DNA from: Puccinia triticina
Lineage: Eukaryota; Basidiomycota; Pucciniomycetes; Pucciniales; Pucciniaceae
Direction of reading: 5' to 3'
Length of the DNA: 64,000 bases
NCBI RefSeq assembly: GCF_026914185.1
Contig: NC_070561.1
Location: 8,060,001-8,124,000, forward strand
Notes under the pieces: generated by a model
Told to the model about the DNA's origin: nothing
Database searches by the model: none
The model's input: the letters and a program-made list of their open reading frames with translations, nothing else
Shown here: in pieces, positions 10,279-20,189 of the stretch
How positions within the stretch are numbered: the first letter of the stretch is position 1
Layout: the number at the start of each line of letters is the position of its first letter
Program-made: the position numbers and the translations under genes

Positions 10279-11365
10279 CACCAGGGGAGATTTGTTCCCA
10301 CTCCCCAGGGAGTGCCAGAGCTGAATTTTATGTGAGTTTTGGTCGGATGTGAGCCTGATGTGGATTAGTAACTCATCCCCAAAATAGTAAATTGGATGGA
10401 GAAGTTAGTGAAAAGTCAGTCACAATTGATTTGGAAGTCAACACAATGTTGTGTAGAATTCTTTTGTTTTCTCTGTACAACTGTAGGAAGAAATATGATG
10501 AAATGATATTTCACCAAAGTCCAACTCATCAATTGCTCCTGTTTACTGATTTTTAAGGATAGAAAAGAAAAATTCCCATTCTCAAAAGTAATTCCTCCAA
10601 AAAAATGGGTTTCTTGTAATTCACATTATATGCCCTGATGTACAAAATTAAACTAAAAGTTGACTTGGTATTATTGGGTTTAGATTTTTGGAATGTGGTA
10701 ATGTTGCAGTCATTGAAATTGAAACCCATTTTCTTGGAAATGCGGGAATTAATTTGAATTTGGCTGATAAAAATGACAAAAAACTGTTTTAATAGGGTGA
10801 AAGTCTGAGTTAAGTCAAGGTTGGATTGCAGTGCCAATTCACTTTGGCCATATATCCTGTCCTCCTCACAAAAATTATCTGGTGAATTTTGTATTTTTTT
10901 GCTTTTCAAAATTCACATGTGCACATGCAAGTTAACCTTTTTGCACTTTGCTAATAGTCACCCTGATGTACGTGCGTACATTGAGGTGGAAATATCACAG
11001 GACGGGCCTTTCACAGCCACATGAAAAGTAAAAAATTTGTTTTGAGACGCCAATTGTCCCCCTGATGTACGCGAGTACATGAGGGGGAAAAAATCACAGG
11101 CTGGGCCTTTCACATCTCCATGGAAAGGACACACTGGTCATGGAGCCAAGAAAGGACTATATTCTGGATGAGTTCTGGATGAATTATAGATGAGTTCTGG
11201 ATGATTTTTTGGCAAGTTACGGTTTATTTCAGGATGATTTCCACGCTGACTTCCAGTCTTGTTCATACCTATTCAACATTGCTTTACCAAAGGCCTCCAG
11301 CACAGTCATGGAAAAAAGTTACGGTAAGGCACTCCCTGGGGAGTGGGAACATATCTCCCCTGGTG
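10279..11365. mobile_element. Candidate TIR element with 38-bp inverted ends
   Basis: Bases 10279-10316 and 11328-11365 are near-perfect reverse complements (CACCAGGGGAGA... and its mate). Between them is AT-rich noncoding DNA with a direct duplication of about 70 bp (10961-11025 and 11052-11123) around CCTGATGTACG. No target duplication was recognised, so this could also be two separate inverted fragments. Confidence 0.5.
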
Positions 11366-11745
11366 TGGTCAACTGCTTGCAGTTGACATGCAGGATACTC
11401 AAGCACAAGCTGCCATTCTAACTCCACCTGAATGCAAAAGTGCCTTTGTTGGCACATTCATTGTGTAAGGTGCACAGTGACTGTGCATTGGAGCTTGGGT
11501 TGAGTCAAATCTTGATTAAGGCTGGTGTAACACCACAGGCTTTCTCAGAGTTACCACATGTCAATGGATCACAGTTGACACAGGTTTTTTTGCAGTGTAG
11601 AAAAACACTGAATCTTGATCATCATTGGTCTGTCATTTTGAGGTTGAAAACCACAAAGTGTCTTGAGGTCTGACACGCACACTATGAATGTTTTGGCAGA
11701 GGAGGCAGAGCTAAACTTTGAAATCTTGCAGAATTGTGGTAAACT

Positions 11746-12000
11746 GAGGCCCCAATTATAAACACTTTAATTTTGAGATATTTTTGAAAAGTTTTTGAAC
11801 TTGCCCAAAAAAGAAATTGAACTTTTTTTTGAAATCTTTTTAATTTCAAAAATAATGCAGATGCACTCAAATACACCCAGGAGGTGTGTTTGAACCATTT
11901 TTGGAAAAAAAAATGTTTTCATTTTGTTTTCAAATACTTTTCAGTTCATTTTCAAAAACTTTTCAAAAATATCTCAAAAAAGTGTTTATAATTGGGGCCT
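11746..12000. mobile_element. AT-rich palindromic MITE
   Basis: Inverted ends run AGGCCCCAATTATAAACACT and its complement, and continue as imperfect inverted sequence for about 45 bases (TTTTGAGATATTTTTGAAAA). There is no coding content. Confidence 0.75.
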
Positions 12001-12390
12001 GAATCTTGACACTGTGAGTCAAGTGTAACATGGTGCAGCACACCACCCAACTCCTGGTGAGGGTTTTGGGTAGCCCCATATAATGGCCCTCTTGGGAGCC
12101 AATATGGATATGTAGAGATCTGATGGGTCCCTCATCAGTCCAACTGTCCACTCAACCTTGCCCCAGCCATTGAGAGGGTAGTTTTCATTCCCCTCCATGG
12201 CCAGATGTACCAGTTTGCTGATCCAGATCTGTTGAATGCAACAAAACTGCCCAAAACCTCAGCTCACACCCTGAAATAGTTGCTGATGTTATTACATGAA
12301 TAAACTCTAGATACAAATTTAACCCTAGTCACCATTCAACTACCCAGCTATGTAGCTCTGTTAGTTTAGAAGATGAGCACACTAAATTTA

Positions 12391-12587
12391 AGGTGTTCAA
12401 AGTTGAAATCATAAAATTTTCTTGACATAAAATCATAAAATCATAAAACTTTCAAATGATGATTTTATGCGTACCATTTTAGAAATGTTGCTTCAATTTG
12501 AGTGTTTGGGTGTACATATTTTTTTCAGCTTAGAATTTTATGATTTTATGGTGTTATGATTTTATGCAAGTCAACTTTGAACACCCT
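12391..12587. mobile_element. AT-rich palindromic MITE
   Basis: Inverted ends GGTGTTCAAAGTTGA and TCAACTTTGAACACC enclose AT-rich DNA with repeated ATCATAAAAT motifs. It lies in the 3' flank of BDP1, about 670 bases from the stop codon. Confidence 0.7.
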
Positions 12588-12599
12588 AATTGTTTTAGC

Positions 12600-13253
12600 A
12601 CAGGCCACAAATGGGCAGAAAAATCATACCAAAATAGTAAAATCCTGTGTATATATAATTAAAGAGGAGATTTATTATATAGGTGGGCCTCCATCAGTAG
12701 CTACAGATCACCTCACACCTGCACATTAGTGGGCAATGTCGAATCAAAACTGCGCTTAAAAAAACCTACGGAACCGCAACTAATTTGATAGCCACTTTCA
12801 GGTCTCCAGGGGGGTATAAGAGTACCTTGTGTGGGAGTTTCAGGACCCTTTGGAAACAGTACAGGCCAACAAACACGACCATAAATGAAAAGTCAACCAA
12901 TCGGTAGCACATTTGTACTGAGGAGGAGAAAAAAGGAGATTACACATGCATGTATGGACACATCAACACCCAAAGAAACCACGAAAGTCGTCCCCAAAAC
13001 CCCAAGAATTCATATATTTATGCACATATACATGCAGATCTAAAAAAAACCGACGGAAGCTGTTGTTGTGTGTTCCATAGTCATGGCGACTTGACAGTAG
13101 CGACCAGCTCTCAGCAGGAAAGAAAAGAAAAAGTGTATGCTGATCGTATGAGCATTTTTGGCGGATAGAGGGTGGGGAGTGAGTGTGTGAGAGAGAGAGG
13201 AAAGGGGGACGGGCTTGGAATACAGGGGGAAAGAGTACAGAAGTGGGCGTAGA
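12600..13253. other. 3' flank of BDP1, no gene seen
   Basis: This is the noncoding stretch beyond the BDP1 stop codon (13254-13256). The first part in transcription order (about 13150-13253) is purine-rich on the plus strand and probably forms the 3' UTR. No other feature was recognised. Confidence 0.4.
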
Positions 13254-16029
13254 TCACAAGTCGTCGAGTTCGCCCCAGCCGCCGAAGTCCTCCTCGACGA
13301 GCTCGCCCTCGTCCTCGTCCTCGTCGCCCTCGACATCGAGCACGGCACGGCGGGCGGGGTCGGCGTCGGCTTTCTTCGCCTTGTCGGCGGCGGGGTGGGC
13401 CTGGGCGAACTCGAGCCGCTCCTTCTCGCGCCACTTGTCCATCGGGTCGAGCGGGATCGGGCCGGAACAGTCGATGCCGACGATCCTGGCGTACTCGGAG
13501 AACCCGGTCAGCTGGGTGGGGATCACCAGGTCGTCCACGCCCTCCACCTCCTCGCCCATCCCCGATCCCCCCTCCTCTCTCTCCGCCTCGGGCCCCTCCG
13601 AGTGCTCCGAGATCCGCGAAAGCTCGTCGTCCTCCGCGCCCGTCGAGCTCCGCTTCTTCCCAAGTAAGGCCGCCGTGATCTCCGCCCCGTTGATCTTCTC
13701 CTCCTTGTTCCATTTCAGCCGGATCTGACGCCGGGTTCGGCCCGGAAACAGCTGGCTGATCATCTCGAAATCGCTCCCAAACAGCCGCACAGCCTGCTCC
13801 ACACACCATCAATCTTCCTTCAAAAACAAAACCTTGGCTGATGATGGGGGAAAGAGAGAGAGACTGACGTCGTAGAACAGACTCGTCTCGTCCGCCGACC
13901 ACCGTTCCCCGCGCACAGCCTTACTCCACGTGTTCGAGTTAACCAACCTGGTGGCGTCGCTTTCCTCGACGACCTCCATGTCGTCCAGCGGAGGAGTCTG
14001 TCCCCCCCAAAGCCAAAAAAGCATCAGTGAAGCAGTGGTAGAAAAGAGAGAGGGAGGGAGAGGAGGAGACGGACATGGTCTCGCCGGTCGACGGCCAGCG
14101 AGTCTTGGTCCAGGACCATCTGTCCATCGACGACTCTGAGTTGAGGCGCGTACTGAGACGCCTGGGGCACGTAGTCGTCCACATTAAACTCCTCCACCAC
14201 CATATTCTCATCATCATCATCATCCTCTTCCTCATCCGCAGCCGCGGGGGTCGCAGCAGTTTTCTTTGCGGGAGGAGCAGTAGCGGGGTTTTTCTTGGAC
14301 CCTTTGGCGAATTCGTCGTAGTCCACTTCCTCGAAGTCCGCCAGATCGTCATCCGAGTCGAGGTCTTCCAAGCCGTACTCTTCCATGATCTTCCGTTTGC
14401 GGCTCTCGGCCTGAGTCTCAGTGTCGTCGGCCTGCTGCTGCTCGAGAGCGCCGTCTGGAGCCTGAGACGGCTGGCCGTCGTCCTGCGGCTGGGCCGGACT
14501 GAGCTGCTGCTGAGAGAAGTCCTCCTCCTCCTGCTCGTCGCCGTCTAGCTGCCCGTCTTCTCTCTGTTTCCGTCGGGCCTTGACGGATTGGGCCCGGTTA
14601 AAGAGGCGCAGTCGGGCCTCTTGTTTAGCCTCCTGGCGGGCGACCGCCCGTTCGTTTTTCTCGCGCTCCCGGCGCTCGACGATCAGCTCGAGATGCTTTG
14701 CAAGCACCTCGCTCGACTGGCCCTTGAGCCTTTCGGGCCTTGTCAGCTCGGCCATCGACACCTTCGTCGGGTCCAACGGGCCATCTGAGCTCAGCTCCCC
14801 TTCCTCCACTCCTTCTTCCCCCTCTGGCCCCGCATTCTCGTCTACGCCCTCCCCCACCTGCTTCTTCTTTTTCTGTTTCTGCTGGCTCCCTCTCGGCTTC
14901 TTCACTTGCGATCCTGCGGCTTTCTTCTCTTGACGTTTCTTGAAGCGTGCCGACACTTTTTGGTTGATCTTATCCATCTGATCGTCGTTTTCTTGATTCT
15001 GACTTGGAGTCAGACTGTCATTCTTTTTGTTCTTCTTGCTTTTCCTGAGCTGTTCTAGATGGCGTTTCCGCTTGAGTCGTGGTGATATATCTTCTTCTTC
15101 TTCTTCTTCTTCCTCAGCAGCAGCAGCAGCAGACTGATCCGGAATGAAGTTGGCGGGTTTTTTCTTAGGGGGCGGCTTAGCGGATTTGCTTGGACCAGCT
15201 CGTCTGGCGGGCTCTTGGGTTTTCTCTTGGGTGCCGGTGGCTTGAGATTGGTGATCGGGGAGAGTGGGGCTTGGGCCGGTGAGAGTTGGAGAGGGAAGAG
15301 CGGCTGGGACGGGGATATCCTGTCTGCTGGGCGGATGATCGAGCAGGGGGGGCACAGTATCATCGATGAAAGTGGCGATGTCGAGTAAGGGATCGATGGG
15401 TGGAGACCAAGCCTTTTGGGTTGGTCTTGCTGGGCTGGTTGAGTCCAGATCGGGTACTGAGATGTCCTGGGAGGTGGTTGGTGGTGGTAGTTTGGGTGGA
15501 GGACTGGTGGCTGGGATGGAGGGGTTCCTGTTGATGGAGATGGATGAGGTGTCGGTGAGCACTGAGGTTGAGCGGCGGAATGCTGAGGGGTTCCTGAGTT
15601 TCTCGGCTGCCCGGGCGGCCTTTGCAGCCTTGGCCTTCAGTCGCATCTTCTCGGCTGCCGAGGGCTGCTTGGATACTGCTACTGCTACTTCTGCGGATGC
15701 TGCTGCTGTTGCTAGGGAGGTAGTCGGCTGCGTGTGCGCATCTTGTTGCTGGGCAGGGGGGCTTGGTTCTGGGTTGAAGAGCGGCCGGGCAGCATGAGCT
15801 GTTGGTGGTGGCTGGCTGTGGGTGAAGTCGGCTGCTTTCGAGGTGGCTGGTGGGGTGGGCAGCTGGCCTGTTGCGGGGGTGGTTTTCTGTGTTGCGGGTG
15901 GTTTTGCGACTGGCTTGAACAGTCTTCCGCCCTTGACTGTGTGTGATCGGAGTCAGTCAGTCAGTCAGTGAGTGTGTGAGTGTGTTGTGGTTAGGAGAGA
16001 GAGACGAGCGACTGACCCACTCGAGACAT
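13254..16029 (-). CDS. BDP1: TFIIIB subunit B'' (BDP1), four exons
   Basis: This is the RNA polymerase III initiation factor subunit that joins TBP and Brf1 at tRNA and 5S promoters in the nucleus. Proposed exons on the minus strand are 16029-16017, 15936-14075, 13997-13869 and 13793-13254, with GT-AG introns of 80, 77 and 75 bases. Splice phases agree and give 847 codons. The first exon is only 13 bases and joins to give MSRVVKGGRLFKPV, matching the basic start of fungal Bdp1. Before the SANT domain, VLDQDSLAVDRRD is the conserved lead-in. The SANT domain is split by the last intron: GERWSADETSLFYD, then AVRLFGSDFEMISQLFPGRT and RRQIRLKWNKEEK. Proline-rich N-terminal, K/R-rich and acidic low-complexity stretches fill residues about 20-590. 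The exons are visibly GC-rich against AT-rich surroundings. The intron 1 and 3 donors are GTCAGT; the intron 2 donor (GTCCGT) is weak, so that junction is the least certain. Confidence 0.93.
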
Positions 16030-17237
16030 TTTCTGCTGCGAAGTCCTCCTCGGCAGTGTCTGGGCGAGGCGGGCGAGCTTGGCCAGGTCCCTCGAGACCT
16101 CGGGGGTGGACCCACGGGGCGAGCCTCTCCCCGAACTCGCGCACCAAGAACACACAACATGCTGAAGAAAATACATAGTGCAAATTTTGATATCTCCCAT
16201 GATCCCCTCTACGTCATGGCAGACAGAGCAAAGATCCTCATTTGGAGTAGGTTTTTTTGGACCGGAAGGAATGTCACAAATTTACCCAAATCTTGTATGT
16301 TGGACAGGAACAAGCTATTTGGGGGTTTCAAAGTTGGCCAAGTGTGACTTGCATGAAGTCAGTGTTCATGTTTATTCTTGAACACCAAGTTGCAAAGTTG
16401 CATGCAGGTCACATTGCACTAAGCCCCCTAAGCCTTCTTGAACATCCTTTTGCAAGTTGGTCATCAAGAACAGCCTTGAACACCAACTTGCCAACCTGCA
16501 TGCAAGTCGCAATTGGCCAGCTTAGAATCCCCTTATTATTATTATCCAAAATAAGCAGTTTTATTCCAAATAAGTTATAGAAGCAAGCAATTACAGAACT
16601 TAGAGAATTCCTGCCACTGTGGAGCCTACGCTAGTACGCTTCTGCCTTCCCCTAAAGGTAATGGCTCCTACCCTATCTTTCTCTTTGTACACCGCTCTTG
16701 GCCTCTCACCTCTGTGACCGCTCTCAGTATCTACTATATTCATACCTCCTGAGTCCTTTGTTTAGTCACTCTCAGTCAATCCTTGATATCCTGCCATTTG
16801 CGGCCTACTTACATCAGAGTGTCTTCTTTACTGATATCCTAAATCATGTACATTAGTCTATCTATCTTGACCGGACTTCTCCAAGTCCGGCCACCCCTTT
16901 TATATCCTCTCAGATCCCTACAAGCTCATCCAATAAGAATCCTCTGTTCTTCTCTTGCATCTATATCTTCTATTGTTGAGCTGCTTCCTCCCTTGGTCTA
17001 TAAACAGACCGTCTTCTCCCTGCAATGGATCAACAACTAAGTTTGCTCACACATTTCCTGCTCTTGAAACCAGCAAGCATCACAGAAATACTTCTGTGAG
17101 TCAACCCCTTTTCTCTCTTATTATCCTCCACACCCAAAGACCTCAGTAGACTAGAGAAAGCTCTGAAGACTCGCACCAAAAACACTTATAAAACTCCTTA
17201 GAACCCACTTAACCCTACAAATCTCCAACCAACGTTG
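16030..17237. other. BDP1 upstream region and unassigned sequence
   Basis: About 1.2 kb without a recognisable gene. The first part is the BDP1 promoter region on the minus strand. From about 16350 there are repeats of TTGCAAGTTGG- and CATGCAAGTC-type words. From 16600 to 17230 the C/T-rich sequence could be retroelement LTR or leader, since a Ty3 gag relic begins at 17957, but no second LTR copy is present to prove it. Confidence 0.35.
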
Positions 17238-17706
17238 TAACCGCTGCGCTGCGCTAGAAAAAGCGGTCATTTAGCGCAGCGCAGCGCTTATGTACACCGC
17301 CACGTCCCATGGGCATTTAGCGGAAGCGGTTGAAAAACCGCTTCCGCTAGCGCTAAATTTAGCGGGGTATGTACTGCTTCATCCTGAGGGGTGGCAGCGT
17401 TAGCGCAGCGGAAGCGCAAATCCGCTACGCTATCCGCTAATTTAGCGGATAGCGCAATTTTATTGTGTTTTGAATGGCTTTTAACATGATTTAAAACTGT
17501 TTTTGAAAACCGCTGCACTACCGCTGAAGCGCAGCGGTTCAGCGCTACGTGGGCGCTTTTTTTAGCGCGCTACAAATCACCATTTTTTCCTGGGAAAACA
17601 AAAAGCGGTTAGCGCAGCGGTCTGACCGCTGCGCGTAGCGGTTAGCGCAGCGGCACAAAACCGCTGCGCTAACCGCTTCGCCACGCTAAACGCAGCGCAG
17701 CGGTTA
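17238..17706. mobile_element. hAT-type MITE with 8-bp TSD, GCGCAGCGGT-rich
   Basis: Inverted ends TAACCGCTGCGCTGCG and CGCAGCGCAGCGGTTA are flanked by CAACGTTG at 17230-17237 and 17707-17714, an exact 8-bp target duplication. The 469-bp interior is packed with AGCGCAGCGG and CCGCTGCGC words in both orientations, typical of subterminal transposase-binding repeats. There is no coding content. Diverged relatives occur around 23310-23400, 39530-39730 and 46240-46390. Confidence 0.88.
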
Positions 17707-17956
17707 CAACGTTGCTCCAACCCACCCCAACTTAAACCTTTTATCTCCTCTCCTGCCGGTTTTGCAAACCGGTAAGTACTCTCTCAAACCCCCCCCTCTA
17801 AAAAAAACTTTTGAAAGAAATTTATAAAAATCCAAATAGCTATCTGTGGTCCAATATGAAAATTAAACATATATACATTGAATCATACTCATATCTCTTT
17901 CTACTGATGCTAGAACCAGTCCAATTAGGTACTGTACAGTATAACAAACAGTTGAA

Positions 17957-19024
17957 ATGGAAGCACAAATGATCAATGGTCAAATCCACAAGGCACAGAT
18001 TGCCGCCCAAGAAGAAGTCATCAATAATCAACAAATGCAAATCCAACAACTACCAGCTACAAATACAAGAAACCACCACCGAGCTGACCGGACCCTGTCT
18101 CTGTCAAACTCCCCAATTTTAACAGAAAGGATGATGTTGACGCCTGGATCAAGAAAATAGAGTTTATCCTCACAGGTCAAGGACAACCTGAGCCTCTGAG
18201 GACAAGTGGACACCCATGATTGTACCACATATGAAAGACAGTGCCAAAGACTTTTGGTATAACCTGGTCAGCAAATTAAACGTGAACAAGATGTTGTGGT
18301 CAACCTTCACCCGTAAGCTATTTCAATTACTCTCATAGTCAATATGATACTTGCATTGAACTCCAGTTTCTTAGATATACTACTGCTGAAGACTATATCA
18401 ACTGGTTCACTAGACTGAGTATCAAGTTACCCGCCAACACAATGACTGAAAATGATAAGAAATTCTTATTCACCTTCAACTTACCAGGTCATTTACGTGT
18501 CAAGGTCTTTGGCAACAAATGTGAAATGTTGGATGATTTATTGCACTCACTCCGTGAACATGATAGGTTGGCCAAAAGCAACTATCACCGTGGAAGTTCC
18601 TGCAACTTTGCTAACCAAAGAACTTTCATACCAAGAAGCTTCACCCCTAGCCACCATCAAAGTCCCACTGGTAGCAGCTTCTCCTTTCTGTTACAAACCT
18701 TGATGGCCCCATGTAATCCTATGGACTTGGATGCAGTGGATGTAAGTAAAGCTTGTTGACACAACTGCAATAAAATTGGCCACTTATCCAAAGACTGCCC
18801 TTCGCCAATGAAAATAAAGTTTAAGAGCAATAACAGGAAGTCCAGGCCAATGCTGAATTTAATCAATCTCAATGAACCAGACTCCAGAAAAGAATCTCCA
18901 CAAAACAACCTGTTATTCATGAAACCTACCATGGAAGAACCCAGGAATCATATTAAAGAAGGCTTGGACCAGATTGCTAGAAACATCAAGATGAAGTTTG
19001 AAGCTTCTATTGTGCATATTAATT
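17957..19024 (+). pseudogene. Ty3/gypsy Gag relic
   Basis: Pieces of a Ty3-type Gag lie in order but in shifting frames. A glutamine-rich start (MEAQMINGQIHKAQ) is followed by a capsid segment reading DDVDAWIKKIEFILTG in another frame and AKDFWYNLVSKLN. Then come EDYINWFTRLSIKL and EMLDDLLHSLREHDRLAK. Near 18760 a zinc-knuckle-like stretch reads CNKIGHLSKDC, with an in-frame TGA just before it. No protease or reverse transcriptase follows; instead the sequence passes into a hairpin minisatellite at 19034. This is a decayed fragment. Confidence 0.75.
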
Positions 19025-19033
19025 GAATCCTGT

Positions 19034-19290
19034 GGGATTCAATGACTGGAGCTCTTGATGACTGGCTGTACCGGCATTGAGAGCCCTCTTGATGACTGGC
19101 TGTAGTAATTGAGAGCTATCTAAATGACTGGCTGTATTGGTCATTGAGAGCTCTCTCAATGACTGGCTGTACTGGTCATCAAGAGCTCTCTCAATGACTG
19201 GCTGTACTGGTCATCAAGAGCTCTCTCAATGACTGGCTGCACCGGTCATTGAGAGCTCTTGATGACCGTCTATGTTGGTCTAAGGGAGGT
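19034..19290. repeat. Hairpin minisatellite, CTCTCAATGAC type, about 35-bp unit
   Basis: About seven degenerate units alternate CTCTCAATGACTGGC and GGTCATCAAGAGAG-type arms, so each unit can fold on itself. The arm sequence is the same family as the CTCTCGATGACCGG arms of the large arrays at 53470-54400 and 55440-56585. Confidence 0.75.
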
Positions 19291-20189
19291 TTGCAAGGTA
19301 TTGAAGACCAGCTACACTGTCAACAGTGGGCCAATGCGATGTGTTACGATATATGGGCCAATTTGTGTCACACATCGGCCATTCTTTTTAAGGAAAAACT
19401 GTTAATTTTCACGAGCAAATATAAAATTTTCAATACTTTACAATAGATTACAATACATTTTTGGCTGTATCAATGGAAAATGGCCTGTATTGGCTGTTAT
19501 AGAGGGTATTTTATGTCATTTTTTAAGCCCTCAAGGTTATAGTTAACTTTTGTTGGCAAAATCAATAACCATATTTCTGGTATTGTAACTTATTTTTTGA
19601 TACTTTATGATACTTCAAGTTAACAGGTAACTGTAAAGGCCCACCATTGACACTGTTCATCAAGAGCTTTATTCATAAGCTATTGTGTTATATGAGTCAT
19701 TGATGACCGGCTGTATGTTCATGGAGCCCTGCAGCTCCATTTGATGACTTGTTCATTGAGAGGGTGCTTCTGGTGTGTATGTATTATAGCACCAATATTG
19801 GGTGTGTTCCAGAGCCTTGCGGGTTGCTATATGCAAAATTTGACTTGCCATCCCGGGTTTTTAGCAACCTGGTTTTACCTCCCTGGGTAGAGATGCTCTA
19901 ATATACTTGAATTTTCATATCTTCCAAATTTCACTAGGAATTTATGAATCAATTTATAAGTTTTGAGGCTGTGTTGGTTGAGACATGTTTGAGGCAATAT
20001 ATTGCCACATTGAGGCCTCAGAAACTGATTTGTACATAACAGGGCCAAAACCTATGCTGACACAAGTCTTTGTGCTTTGGAGGAATTTTTTTTAATTTTT
20101 TTTTCCAAGCAAACCTTTTCTTATGCCCCAAAATTCTCCACTTACTTTCTACAAACATCTGAAAGTTACCGGCTCATCTCAATAGAAAT
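19291..20189. other. Upstream region of the 804-codon gene
   Basis: This is AT-rich DNA with scattered TCATTGAGAG and GATGACCGGCTG words up to about 19760, related to the adjoining minisatellite. No gene was seen. The last 200-300 bases should hold the promoter of the gene at 20190; I see no clear TATA box that stands out from the AT-rich background. Confidence 0.35.

Noticed and set aside
13111..13902. 263-codon minus frame over the BDP1 3' exons
   Set aside because: It reads arginine/glycine-rich sequence in a shadow frame of the GC-rich BDP1 exon and ignores the splice sites.
14075..14548. Plus-strand frame opposite BDP1
   Set aside because: It is the antisense of acidic and glutamine-rich codons of BDP1, giving leucine/valine-rich nonsense.
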